Source of the DNA: an uncultured bacterium
GTDB lineage: Bacteria; Bacteroidota; Bacteroidia; CAILMK01
NCBI GenBank assembly: GCA_903835275.1
Contig: CAILMK010000375.1
Coordinates: 1-8,348, forward strand
Reading direction: 5' to 3'
DNA length: 8,348 nt
Every line of letters starts with the position of its first letter. Positions within the stretch are counted from its first letter, which is position 1. Below the pieces are notes generated by a model. That model did no database searches and was not told where the DNA came from. It worked only from the letters and a program-made list of their open reading frames with translations. A program made the translations under genes and the position numbers. Shown here one piece after another: positions 1 through 6,944 of this stretch.

Positions 1-1
1 T

Positions 2-265
2 CCCGTTTCTTATTACAAACTATGGGGTGGTTTCTGCGCGGGCGAAGATGAAGGGAAGGATGGTACTTTAGTTCAGTGCCCGGAAAAGACTTCCCTTATC
101 AAATCCGATGGCATTTATTCTTATATAACTACAGAACGCATCAAGGTTCCTTCCGGCCCCACCTTGGTGGATTCTGTACGTTATTTTACCAAAATCCAGC
201 CTTCAGGAAAATTTGAAACTAATAAGATAGATAGTACTCGTTATCAAAGGAAAATGAAAAAGTAA
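2..265 (+). CDS. C-terminal end of an unrecognised protein (5' truncated by window edge)
   Basis: An open frame runs from the left edge to a TAA at 263-265 and gives the last 87 residues of a protein. The composition is that of a real protein: mixed, soluble, with two cysteines (in FCAGED and VQCPEK), a Pro/Gly turn (VPSGPT) and a very basic end, RYQRKMKK. There is no transmembrane segment, signal peptide or motif that I can assign to a family. No start is visible because the gene begins outside the window. It runs in the same direction as the topoisomerase gene but is separated from it by about 300 bases of hairpin-rich non-coding DNA, so the two need not share a transcript. The coding call rests on the uninterrupted frame ending just before the non-coding spacer. 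The function is unknown. Confidence 0.6.
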   Translation, partial: PVSYYKLWGGFCAGEDEGKDGTLVQCPEKTSLIKSDGIYSYITTERIKVPSGPTLVDSVRYFTKIQPSGKFETNKIDSTRYQRKMKK

Positions 266-272
266 CCTTGCT

Positions 273-296
273 CTTCGAGTTCTCCCGGCCTCGAAG
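273..296. repeat. Inverted repeat, 7-bp arms, just after the upstream gene
   Basis: CTTCGAG at 273-279 pairs perfectly with CTCGAAG at 290-296 around a 10-base loop. It begins 8 bases after the stop of the left-edge gene, where a terminator would be expected, but no T-run follows. It could be a factor-dependent 3' end or simply an intergenic palindrome. Confidence 0.5.
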
Positions 297-305
297 CATA
301 TGGTC

Positions 306-323
306 GGATGTCTTCAGACATCC
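306..323. repeat. Inverted repeat, 8-bp arms with 2-base loop
   Basis: GGATGTCT at 306-313 and AGACATCC at 316-323 are perfect reverse complements around TC. Outer arms CATA (297-300) and TATG (324-327) extend the stem if a 5-base bulge is allowed. No T-tract follows, so it does not look like an intrinsic terminator. Its form suits a dispersed REP-like intergenic palindrome. Confidence 0.55.
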
Positions 324-362
324 TATGAATGCCGTTTGAAAACCATAAACCATATCCTTTCA

Positions 363-376
363 TCCGCCGCGGCGGA
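363..376. repeat. 14-bp GC-only-core perfect palindrome
   Basis: TCCGCCGCGGCGGA is self-complementary over 14 bases with no loop. It is strikingly GC-rich inside an A/T-leaning spacer. Perfect symmetry without a loop fits a dimeric protein binding site or a dispersed palindrome better than an RNA hairpin. No factor can be named. Confidence 0.5.
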
Positions 377-403
377 AAGGAGACCTGAAAGAGCGGCTAA
401 TAA

Positions 404-420
404 TCTGGGAAAATCCCAGA
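404..420. repeat. Inverted repeat, 7-bp arms with AAA loop
   Basis: TCTGGGA (404-410) and TCCCAGA (414-420) are perfect reverse complements around AAA. This is the fourth hairpin in about 150 bases of the spacer. No T-run follows. Confidence 0.5.
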
Positions 421-476
421 AATCTGCGGGAAACAAAACAATATTCAAAAGCATTTTTAATTGTCTATCAACTGGT

Positions 477-484
477 TAACTTTG
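477..484 (+). promoter_or_regulatory. Candidate distal -7 box for the topoisomerase gene
   Basis: TAACTTTG matches the Bacteroidota -7 consensus TAnnTTTG exactly. Transcription from here would start near 490 and give a leader of roughly 75 bases before the ATG at 567. The best upstream TTG (461-463) is only 13 bases away, shorter than the usual spacing, so this is the weaker of the two candidates. Confidence 0.3.
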
Positions 485-530
485 TTCATAAGTCTACCGA
501 ATTTTCCCCAAGTCGAAATAGTGATAAAAT

Positions 531-561
531 TTTTGTCGTTGTCAGCCAAGCTATATATTTG
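531..561 (+). promoter_or_regulatory. Candidate Bacteroidota promoter abutting the topoisomerase start
   Basis: TTTTG at 531-535 fits the -33 element. TATATTTG at 554-561 matches the -7 consensus TAnnTTTG exactly, with an 18-base spacer. The G of the -7 box lies 6 bases before the ATG at 567, so transcription would be expected to begin almost on the start codon. This implies a leaderless or nearly leaderless message, or else the box is fortuitous and the distal candidate is used. Confidence 0.45.
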
Positions 562-566
562 CACCA

Positions 567-3275
567 ATGAAAGAAGAGGCTAAGTCCGACAAGCTGCAAG
601 GCGATGAAAGCATTCATGAAGTGAAGGCAGTGGATGGGATGTATGAAAATTACTTCCTGGAATATGCCTCGTATGTAATTCTTGAGCGCGCCGTTCCTGC
701 TATGGAAGATGGGCTTAAACCCGTGCAGCGCAGGATATTGCATGCAATGAAGGAGATGGATGACGGCCGCTTTAATAAGGTCGCCAACATCATTGGTAGT
801 TCCATGCAGTACCACCCACACGGGGATGCTGCCATTGGGGATGCCATAGTTAATCTTGGTCAGAAAGAGCTACTTATAGAAACCCAGGGTAACTGGGGCG
901 ATATGCGCACCGGGGATTCCGCGGCGGCACCAAGGTATATTGAAGCAAGGCTTTCAAAGTTTGCTTTGGAGGTAGCCTTTAATGCGCAAACCACTGTCTG
1001 GCAGTCATCTTATGATGGCAGAAAACGCGAGCCGGTAACACTTCCGATGAAGTTTCCGCTATTGCTAGCACAGGGTGTGGACGGCATCGCGGTGGGACTT
1101 GCCACCAAGATCATGCCTCATAATTTCATTGAGCTGATCAATGCCTCCATTGATATTTTAAGAAAAAGGTCTGTGAACCTGATGCCTGACTTCCCGACCG
1201 GAGGTATGGCAGATTTCTCTAATTATAACGAAGGCAAGCGTGGCGGAAAAGTCCGCGTGCGCGCCAAGATTGAAGAACTTGATAAGCGTACTCTTTTAAT
1301 AAAAGATATTCCTTATGGCACAACGACTACTTCCCTGATGGAAAGTATTGTCAAGGCCAATGATATAGGTAAGATCAAGATCAAGAAGGTAGTGGATAAT
1401 ACTGCCAGGGATGTTGAAATTGAGATCCAGTTGCATCCGGGCACTTCTCCGGATATTACCATTGATGCCCTGTATGCCTTCACTGAGTGCGAAGCATCCA
1501 TTTCCCCGAATGCCTGCCTTATCATTGATGATAAGCCTGTATTCATGGGTGTGAATGATATCCTGAAAGTAAATACACGCAATACCGTTGATTTACTTAA
1601 AAGAGAACTTGAGATTCGCCTCGGTGAACTGGATGATAAATGGCATTTCTCTTCCCTTGAAAAAATCTTCATTGAAAAGAGAATTTATCATCGTATTGAA
1701 GAAGCAGAAACATGGGAAGAAGTAATTGCTGAAATTGACAAAGGGCTTCGTCCTTATAAAAAACTTTTCAGGCGTGTAATTACCGAAGAGGATATTGTCC
1801 GCCTTACGGAGATCAAGATCAAGCGTATATCCAAGTTCGATGGATTCAAGGCGAATGAACAAATCAAAGCGCTTGAAAATGAGATCAAGGAAGTTAAAAA
1901 CAACCTTGCCAATCTTGTTGATTATGCAGTTGCTTATTTCAGGAATCTCCTGAAAAAATACGGTGCCGGCAAAGAGCGCAAAACTGAGATCAAAAATTTC
2001 GAGATCATTAAGGCGAGTGCTGTTGCTGTTGCCAATCAAAAGCTGTATGTAAACCGCGACGAAGGATTCATTGGTTACAGCCTTAAAAAAGATGAATACA
2101 TTTCCGAATGTTCGGATATGGATGACATCATTGTTTTCCGCAGGGATGGAAAATGTTTGGTGACGCGCGTTTCTGAAAAATCATTCGTGGGCAAGGATAT
2201 TATCCACGTTGCGGTATGGAAGAAGAACGATGAGCGCATGATCTACAACATGGCGTATGTAGATGGGAAAACCGGTGTCAGCAAGGTGAAACGCTTTGCA
2301 GTTACTGCCATCACGCGTGACAAGGAATATGATCTTACCAGTGGTAATCCGCGCTCCAAGGTATTGTACTTCTCCGCAAACCCTAATTCCGAATCGGAGA
2401 TCGTAAATATCATGCTCTCCAATGCATCCGGTGCAAGAAATAAAATATTTGATTTTGATTTTGCAGAACTGGAAATAAAAGGTCGCGCTTCACAGGGAAA
2501 TATCCTTACCAAGTATGCCATCAAGCAAATAAAGTTCAAGGAAAAAGGTGCATCCACACTCGGTGGCCGTGATATATGGTACGATGAAAACCTTGGCCGC
2601 CTGAATGTAGACGAACGTGGAAAATACCTTGGCTCCTTTGAAATGGATGATACCATACTCGTCATCACAGATGACGGAAATTATGAGATCACCAATTTTG
2701 AACTGACGAACCGCTACGATGCGGAACGCGTGCGGGTGATAGAGAAATTCCGTCCTGCTGCTATTGTAAGTGCTATACACTATGATATGGTGCATAAATC
2801 CACCTATATTAAACGTTTCCTGATAGAAACTACCACACAGGGAAAGAAATTCAGTTTCATCAGTGAAGGGCGTAATTCAAAACTGCTTTTGGTAACTACC
2901 CAGATCCGTCCGGTAGTGGAAGTGGCAAGCGGTAAGAAAACGAATAAGAAAATCACCAAACTCGACCTAAATGACTTCATTGAAGTTCGTGGCTGGAAGG
3001 CTATCGGAAACAAACTCAATGAAGATCCCATACACGATATAAAACTCATTTCCGAAGATGAATTGCCGGACATCATGGCGATAGAACATCCTGAGCTAAT
3101 TGATGAGGATTATGATGTTGAAGATATGAAACTGGTAGTGAAAAAAGCTCCTGTAAAAGCAGCCGCTGCCACTAAACCAAAAACTTCAGTGGCAGCACAT
3201 CCTAAAAAAGTAAATATCCCGAAAAGCAAAAAAGGTAAGGGCGGCAAAGGCGGAGGCCAGATGAGAATGTTTTAG
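567..3275 (+). CDS. parC: DNA topoisomerase IV subunit A (ParC-type, 902 aa)
   Basis: This is the DNA-cleaving subunit of a type IIA topoisomerase, which with ParE passes one duplex through another to separate daughter chromosomes and relax supercoils. The winged-helix core (about 25-185) holds QRRILHAM at 54-61, HPHGD at 83-87, and the active-site pair Arg123-Tyr124 in APRYIEARL. The DNA-intercalating Ile174 is in GIAVG. Tower and coiled-coil regions (about 225-470) follow, then a C-terminal beta-pinwheel (about 480-830). At the GyrA-box position there is only a degenerate GRASQGN (639-645), which favours TopoIV over gyrase. From about 855 the chain becomes a Lys/Ala/Pro then Lys/Gly-rich tail ending in QMRMF. 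The 902-residue length suits a Bacteroidota ParC. The ATG at 567 leaves about 20 residues before the conserved core; the next in-frame ATG (636) would start only just before it. Annotation as GyrA is the main alternative. Confidence 0.93.
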   Translation: MKEEAKSDKLQGDESIHEVKAVDGMYENYFLEYASYVILERAVPAMEDGLKPVQRRILHAMKEMDDGRFNKVANIIGSSMQYHPHGDAAIGDAIVNLGQKELLIETQGNWGDMRTGDSAAAPRYIEARLSKFALEVAFNAQTTVWQSSYDGRKREPVTLPMKFPLLLAQGVDGIAVGLATKIMPHNFIELINASIDILRKRSVNLMPDFPTGGMADFSNYNEGKRGGKVRVRAKIEELDKRTLLIKDIPYGTTTTSLMESIVKANDIGKIKIKKVVDNTARDVEIEIQLHPGTSPDITIDALYAFTECEASISPNACLIIDDKPVFMGVNDILKVNTRNTVDLLKRELEIRLGELDDKWHFSSLEKIFIEKRIYHRIEEAETWEEVIAEIDKGLRPYKKLFRRVITEEDIVRLTEIKIKRISKFDGFKANEQIKALENEIKEVKNNLANLVDYAVAYFRNLLKKYGAGKERKTEIKNFEIIKASAVAVANQKLYVNRDEGFIGYSLKKDEYISECSDMDDIIVFRRDGKCLVTRVSEKSFVGKDIIHVAVWKKNDERMIYNMAYVDGKTGVSKVKRFAVTAITRDKEYDLTSGNPRSKVLYFSANPNSESEIVNIMLSNASGARNKIFDFDFAELEIKGRASQGNILTKYAIKQIKFKEKGASTLGGRDIWYDENLGRLNVDERGKYLGSFEMDDTILVITDDGNYEITNFELTNRYDAERVRVIEKFRPAAIVSAIHYDMVHKSTYIKRFLIETTTQGKKFSFISEGRNSKLLLVTTQIRPVVEVASGKKTNKKITKLDLNDFIEVRGWKAIGNKLNEDPIHDIKLISEDELPDIMAIEHPELIDEDYDVEDMKLVVKKAPVKAAAATKPKTSVAAHPKKVNIPKSKKGKGGKGGGQMRMF

Positions 3276-3309
3276 GATTTTTTTTCCTTTGGTAAATTTC
3301 TTTCTTTAA

Positions 3310-4920
3310 ATGGATAAAATAAACCTGCTCCTAAAAAGGATAGAACCCTATTTGTTTTTCCTCCTTGTTGTCATTTCAGCATGGCCCATATTTTATTATC
3401 GTTTTTTCCCTACCCTTGATGGAGCAGCACATTTAGCCAACGGGAATCTAATAAATAGCCTGCTATTCCACTACTCAGCGGAAATACATAAATATGTTGT
3501 TTTTAATCCTGAACCCGTTCCCAATTGGACAGGGCATTTTATCATTGCCATCAGCAGGATATTCTTACCCGCCTACTTGTGTGAAAAGATTGTAATCCTG
3601 ATATACCTCATTGGGCTGCCACTTGCATTTAGGAGGTTTATAAATACAATTAACAAAGATGCTTCATTGCTGAGCTATCTTATCATACCCTTTGTATATA
3701 ACTATACGTTTTATCTCGGGTTTTATAATTTTTCTCTTTCCCTGGTATTCTTTTTCATAGCACTTACTTACTGGTACAAGAACAAGGAAAATCTTACTAT
3801 AAAAAAAGGAGCATTACTTTTTTTATATGTTACCCTGACATATTTTTCTCATATCTTTATTTTTGGTATCCTGATAATTTCACTTGGATTCAGTGTGCTT
3901 GCAGATATTACATCTGAAGTATTGAGTAGTTCACTTTCGTTGAAAGAATCTATCCGCAAGAATATCCAAAAAATAAAATATTTAGCGCTAGTTTCCTGTC
4001 CGGGCATCATTCTGGGATTTATCTATTTTTATCGTCATCCATCTATCGGACAAGGTGTGTTTTTGCCACATAAAGAATTATTGGGATGGATAAAATCGGT
4101 TCGTCCATTGATTGCATTGAAGTTTGACGAGTCAAGGTTCAGCAGCAAAATATTTTATGTGCTGTTTATTCTCTTTGGCATTACCGTGTATCAAAGAATA
4201 AGAATGATCCTTGGGAAAAGAGAAGAAAATGAAAGCTTCCGTGAGTATATCGGCAGGAATCTTAAAAGTACGGACTTTCTTATTCCTGTAATTTTCATAT
4301 GCATATTGCTGTATTTTGTATATCCGGACGATAATGGCAGTGCAAGCATTATCAGTGTCCGGTGGCTTCTCATGGTATACATATTGCTTATATGTTGGAT
4401 AGCATCACACTCAATACCAAAATCCATTTCACTCACAGGCATAATAATTTGTTTTGTTTTCCATTTCGCCTTGATCAATGATCGGTCACAAGATATAAAG
4501 TGGCTGAATGAAGATGCAAAGAAATGCGAGGCCGCAGGGAATTTCCTGCCGGCAGGTGTTGTTGTCCTGCCTGTTAATTTTTCAGGACTCTGGCTTCACG
4601 ACCATTTTTCCAATTATCTCGGAATCAATAAACCAATAATCCTGCTTGAAAACTATGAGTGTTCCAAGGGATATTTTCCCCTGAAATGGGATATTGATGA
4701 GTTTTATACTTTTAAACTTCCTCGTGGAGATACAGCAGTATGCGTCAATCCGCCTATATCCATTGCAAGAGGAACAGAATCCATTCCCTATATATTTACC
4801 TGGATGGAAAAATCCGTCAAACTAAATCATAACCAGACATTGTTTGTCAATTACATGAATGGCAAATACGACCTGATTTATGCAAACGGTGAGGCGAGGT
4901 TGTACAAGCTAAAAAAGTAA
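3310..4920 (+). CDS. Polytopic membrane protein, GT-C glycosyltransferase-like (536 aa)
   Basis: This is an integral membrane protein that I cannot assign to a named family. About ten hydrophobic helices are visible, near residues 13-31, 92-108, 119-138, 139-156, 167-196 (possibly two), 223-241, 280-298, 322-338, 351-367 and 372-389. After the first helix comes an outward loop with LDGAAHL (Asp37, His41), and Arg351 follows a PDDNGS loop before a late helix. This plan, with an acidic first loop, many helices and a soluble C-terminal domain (about 395-536), recalls GT-C enzymes that move sugars from polyprenyl-phosphate donors outside the membrane. The tail has a LPAGVVVLPV strand, a WLHDHF segment and three cysteines (C406, C451, C478). 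The ATG lies 34 bases after the topoisomerase stop with no Shine-Dalgarno site. That spacer has a T8 run but no hairpin, so read-through from the topoisomerase gene is possible. The membrane topology is well supported; the glycosyltransferase role is inferred. Confidence 0.75.
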   Translation: MDKINLLLKRIEPYLFFLLVVISAWPIFYYRFFPTLDGAAHLANGNLINSLLFHYSAEIHKYVVFNPEPVPNWTGHFIIAISRIFLPAYLCEKIVILIYLIGLPLAFRRFINTINKDASLLSYLIIPFVYNYTFYLGFYNFSLSLVFFFIALTYWYKNKENLTIKKGALLFLYVTLTYFSHIFIFGILIISLGFSVLADITSEVLSSSLSLKESIRKNIQKIKYLALVSCPGIILGFIYFYRHPSIGQGVFLPHKELLGWIKSVRPLIALKFDESRFSSKIFYVLFILFGITVYQRIRMILGKREENESFREYIGRNLKSTDFLIPVIFICILLYFVYPDDNGSASIISVRWLLMVYILLICWIASHSIPKSISLTGIIICFVFHFALINDRSQDIKWLNEDAKKCEAAGNFLPAGVVVLPVNFSGLWLHDHFSNYLGINKPIILLENYECSKGYFPLKWDIDEFYTFKLPRGDTAVCVNPPISIARGTESIPYIFTWMEKSVKLNHNQTLFVNYMNGKYDLIYANGEARLYKLKK

Positions 4921-4923
4921 ATT

Positions 4924-4965
4924 TCATTCCTCCCCCTTCCACTTAAACGGTGGAGTGGTATTCCT
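4924..4965 (-). pseudogene. Possible 3'-end remnant resembling the rhomboid gene's C-terminus
   Basis: Read on the minus strand, this stretch encodes RNTTPPFKWKGEE followed by TGA. The intact rhomboid gene 2 kb away ends MPPPFKWGEEK-stop. The shared PPFKW-(K)GEE sits directly against a stop codon in both, and 15 of 17 bases agree between 4939-4955 and 6960-6976. The frame closes about ten codons upstream, so nothing functional can be made. It is either a leftover duplicate of the rhomboid 3' end or the end of another gene with the same terminal motif. The match is short, so chance is not excluded. Confidence 0.35.
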
Positions 4966-5015
4966 ACAGTATGTTATTATTTATTTAACATATTAAAACT
5001 ATCCCGAAAAATCAA

Positions 5016-5023
5016 TAATTTTG
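5016..5023 (+). promoter_or_regulatory. Candidate -7 box for the repeat-protein gene
   Basis: TAATTTTG matches the Bacteroidota -7 consensus TAnnTTTG exactly. It lies 35 bases before the ATG at 5059, giving a leader of about 30 bases that is almost wholly A/T. No convincing TTG -33 element is present at the right distance. The A-rich stretch just before the ATG is the usual stand-in for a Shine-Dalgarno site in this phylum. Confidence 0.4.
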
Positions 5024-5058
5024 TTTTAATAATCCAAATCAAAAAATTAAATTCTAAA

Positions 5059-6894
5059 ATGAACAAAATATTCACAACTATATCATTGGTTCTTATAACC
5101 GTGACAGCTTTCTCACAAGGATTTTCTACAAGTGCAACCAAATGGACCCTGCCATCCGGTGGATATAATGATGGAAGTCATGACCATGGGTTTATTTCAA
5201 CTTTTGGGGTTCCTGATTATAACAATAATAGTCTGGGCTGGACTACCATGGATATAAATGGAGATGGGAAAATGGACCTGGTGGTTACTTCCAAAGGAGA
5301 TGGATCTTATGCTTATTGTCCGGGAGTGGGTTCAAGTCCACACTGGGATGTTTACCTGAATAAAGATTCTGCCTTTTCAAGTACGGTTACAAGTTGGGTT
5401 TTGCCTTCAGGAGGAGTAACAGATGGAAGCAATGATTACGGTTTTAATTCAATTTTTGGATTGTCAAGTTATTTAAATAATAGTCTTGGATGGACCATTA
5501 TGGATATGAACGGAGATGGTAAACCGGATCTTGTAATTACCTCTAAAGGTGATGGATCCTACGCAGATTGTCCCGGTGTTGGTTCAAGTCCTCATTGGGA
5601 TGTTTATCTGAATAAAGGATCAGGATTTTCAAGCACCAGCACCAGTTGGGCACTACCTTCCGGAGGAAAGACTGACGGAAGCCATGATTATGGATTTAAC
5701 GGAATAACAAATACCGCTGACTATACAGATAGTAGTTTAGGCTGGTCTATAATGGATATTAATGGAGACGGCAAACCTGATTTAGTGGTTACCTCTAAGG
5801 GTGATGGATCGTATGCAGATTGTCCCGGTGTTGGTTCAAATCCCCAGTGGAATGTCTACCTGAATTCAGGATCGGGTTTTTCAACTACAGCAAAGAATTG
5901 GAATCTGCCTTCCGGGGGAAAGACAGATGGAAGCCATGACTTTGGGTTTAATAATATTTCAAATCCATCTGATTATGAAAATAACAGCCTTGGCTGGTCA
6001 ACCATGGATATAAACGGTGATGGCAAACCTGATCTTGTAGTTACATCAAAAGGTGATGGAACCTATGGAATTGGTTTTGGAGTTGGTTCCAGTCCGCATT
6101 GGAATGTTTATCTGAATAAAGGATCAGGATTTTCAGACACTGCAAGCGCATGGGATTTGCCATCCGGCGGTAAAACCGATGGAGCTACCAATTTTGGTTT
6201 TGACAAAACATTTAATTACGCGGAGTATGAGAATAATAGCCTCGGCTGGTCTACTGTAGATATTGACGGTGATGGTAAAGCTGATCTGGTCGTTACCTCT
6301 AAAGGGGATGGTACTTATGGATATGGTTTTGGTATTGGTTCAGGTCCACATTGGGATGTGTATCTGAATTCAGGATCTGGATTTGCAAGCTCTGCTACAA
6401 GCTGGAGTTTACCTTCCGGTGGTAAGACAAACGGTACTGACAATTTTGGTTTCAATGCATTATCAGATGGAACTTATACTGACAGTAACAGCCTTGGCTG
6501 GTCCACCATGGATATAAACGGGGATGGCAAATCTGATCTGGTCATTACTTCAAAAGGTGATGGTACAAATGGAGATGGTTTCGGTGTGGGTTCCAGTCCG
6601 CATTGGAATGTTTATTTGAATACATCCATCACGTCCGGAATTGAAACAAATGTTGATAAATCTATTGATCTACAGGTATACCCAATTCCTTTTGCAGATA
6701 ATATCATAGTTAAATCAAATGAAAATTTAAGCGGTAAAAATTTCAGGATCTATGACAATATGGGCAGATTGGCACTCAGTGGAAAAATACACGATGTAAA
6801 TGGCACCATAAACGTATCAACACTTACTAAGGGAATATATTTTTTGCAAGTTGGTGAACAATCCGGAAAGGCTTGCAAATTGATAAAAGAATAA
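5059..6894 (+). CDS. Secreted FG-GAP/VCBS-like repeat protein with T9SS sorting domain (611 aa)
   Basis: This is a surface or extracellular protein. Residues 1-20 are a signal peptide (hydrophobic ISLVLITVTAFSQ, cleavage near 20). Residues 22-525 are six repeats of exactly 84 residues, starting at 22, 106, 190, 274, 358 and 442. Each runs W.LPSGG, then a Gly/Asp-rich GF segment, then LGW...D-NGDGKxDLVVTSKGDG, then HWxVYLN. The DxNxDGxxD loop (e.g. D65, N67, D69, D73) is a calcium-binding loop of the FG-GAP/VCBS type, and the repeats probably form beta-propeller-like blades. Residues about 536-611 match the type A T9SS sorting domain: VYPIPF opening (usually YPNP), a central RIYDNMGR strand, LTKGIYFLQV, and a basic KLIKE end. 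The protein should cross the inner membrane by Sec and the outer membrane by T9SS, with the sorting domain removed. No catalytic domain is visible; adhesion or ligand binding is a guess. It has its own promoter region and terminator. Confidence 0.85.
   Translation: MNKIFTTISLVLITVTAFSQGFSTSATKWTLPSGGYNDGSHDHGFISTFGVPDYNNNSLGWTTMDINGDGKMDLVVTSKGDGSYAYCPGVGSSPHWDVYLNKDSAFSSTVTSWVLPSGGVTDGSNDYGFNSIFGLSSYLNNSLGWTIMDMNGDGKPDLVITSKGDGSYADCPGVGSSPHWDVYLNKGSGFSSTSTSWALPSGGKTDGSHDYGFNGITNTADYTDSSLGWSIMDINGDGKPDLVVTSKGDGSYADCPGVGSNPQWNVYLNSGSGFSTTAKNWNLPSGGKTDGSHDFGFNNISNPSDYENNSLGWSTMDINGDGKPDLVVTSKGDGTYGIGFGVGSSPHWNVYLNKGSGFSDTASAWDLPSGGKTDGATNFGFDKTFNYAEYENNSLGWSTVDIDGDGKADLVVTSKGDGTYGYGFGIGSGPHWDVYLNSGSGFASSATSWSLPSGGKTNGTDNFGFNALSDGTYTDSNSLGWSTMDINGDGKSDLVITSKGDGTNGDGFGVGSSPHWNVYLNTSITSGIETNVDKSIDLQVYPIPFADNIIVKSNENLSGKNFRIYDNMGRLALSGKIHDVNGTINVSTLTKGIYFLQVGEQSGKACKLIKE
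5122..6633 (+). repeat. Six in-frame tandem repeats of 252 bp (84 aa)
   Basis: Units start at 5122, 5374, 5626, 5878, 6130 and 6382. The LGW landmark recurs at residues 59, 143, 227, 311, 395 and 479 with no insertion or deletion. The protein repeat is strong while the codons differ at many synonymous sites, so the units are old and held by selection at the protein level. Units 1-3 share a single Cys (87, 171, 255); units 4-6 have GFGxG there. Confidence 0.9.
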
Positions 6895-6903
6895 AGCCTT
6901 TTT

Positions 6904-6940
6904 AAAGTTGCCAACTTTCTAAAAGTTGGCAACTTTTTTT
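6904..6940 (+). terminator. Strong intrinsic terminator after the repeat-protein gene
   Basis: AAAGTTGCCAACTTT (6904-6918) pairs perfectly over 15 bases with 6922-6936 around a 3-base loop CTA, and the T-run 6934-6940 completes the signal for plus-strand transcription. It begins 10 bases after the TAA of the repeat-protein gene and ends 4 bases before the stop of the converging rhomboid gene. On the minus strand the hairpin is not followed by a clear T-run, so it should act mainly in one direction. Confidence 0.9.
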
Positions 6941-6944
6941 ATTT

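Noticed and set aside
486..3076. Six minus-strand open frames of 65-148 codons opposite the topoisomerase gene
   Set aside because: They lie almost entirely within the topoisomerase gene, have no recognisable motifs, and reflect its codon bias.
3276..3309. T8 run right after the topoisomerase stop, and TAAATTTC (3293-3300) as a -7 box for the membrane-protein gene
   Set aside because: No stem precedes the T-run, so it is not a standard terminator. The box misses the final G and has no -33 element at the right distance.
5122..6633. CRISPR-like or satellite DNA because of the regular 252-bp period
   Set aside because: The period is a multiple of three, the units are coding throughout, and conservation is at the protein rather than the DNA level.
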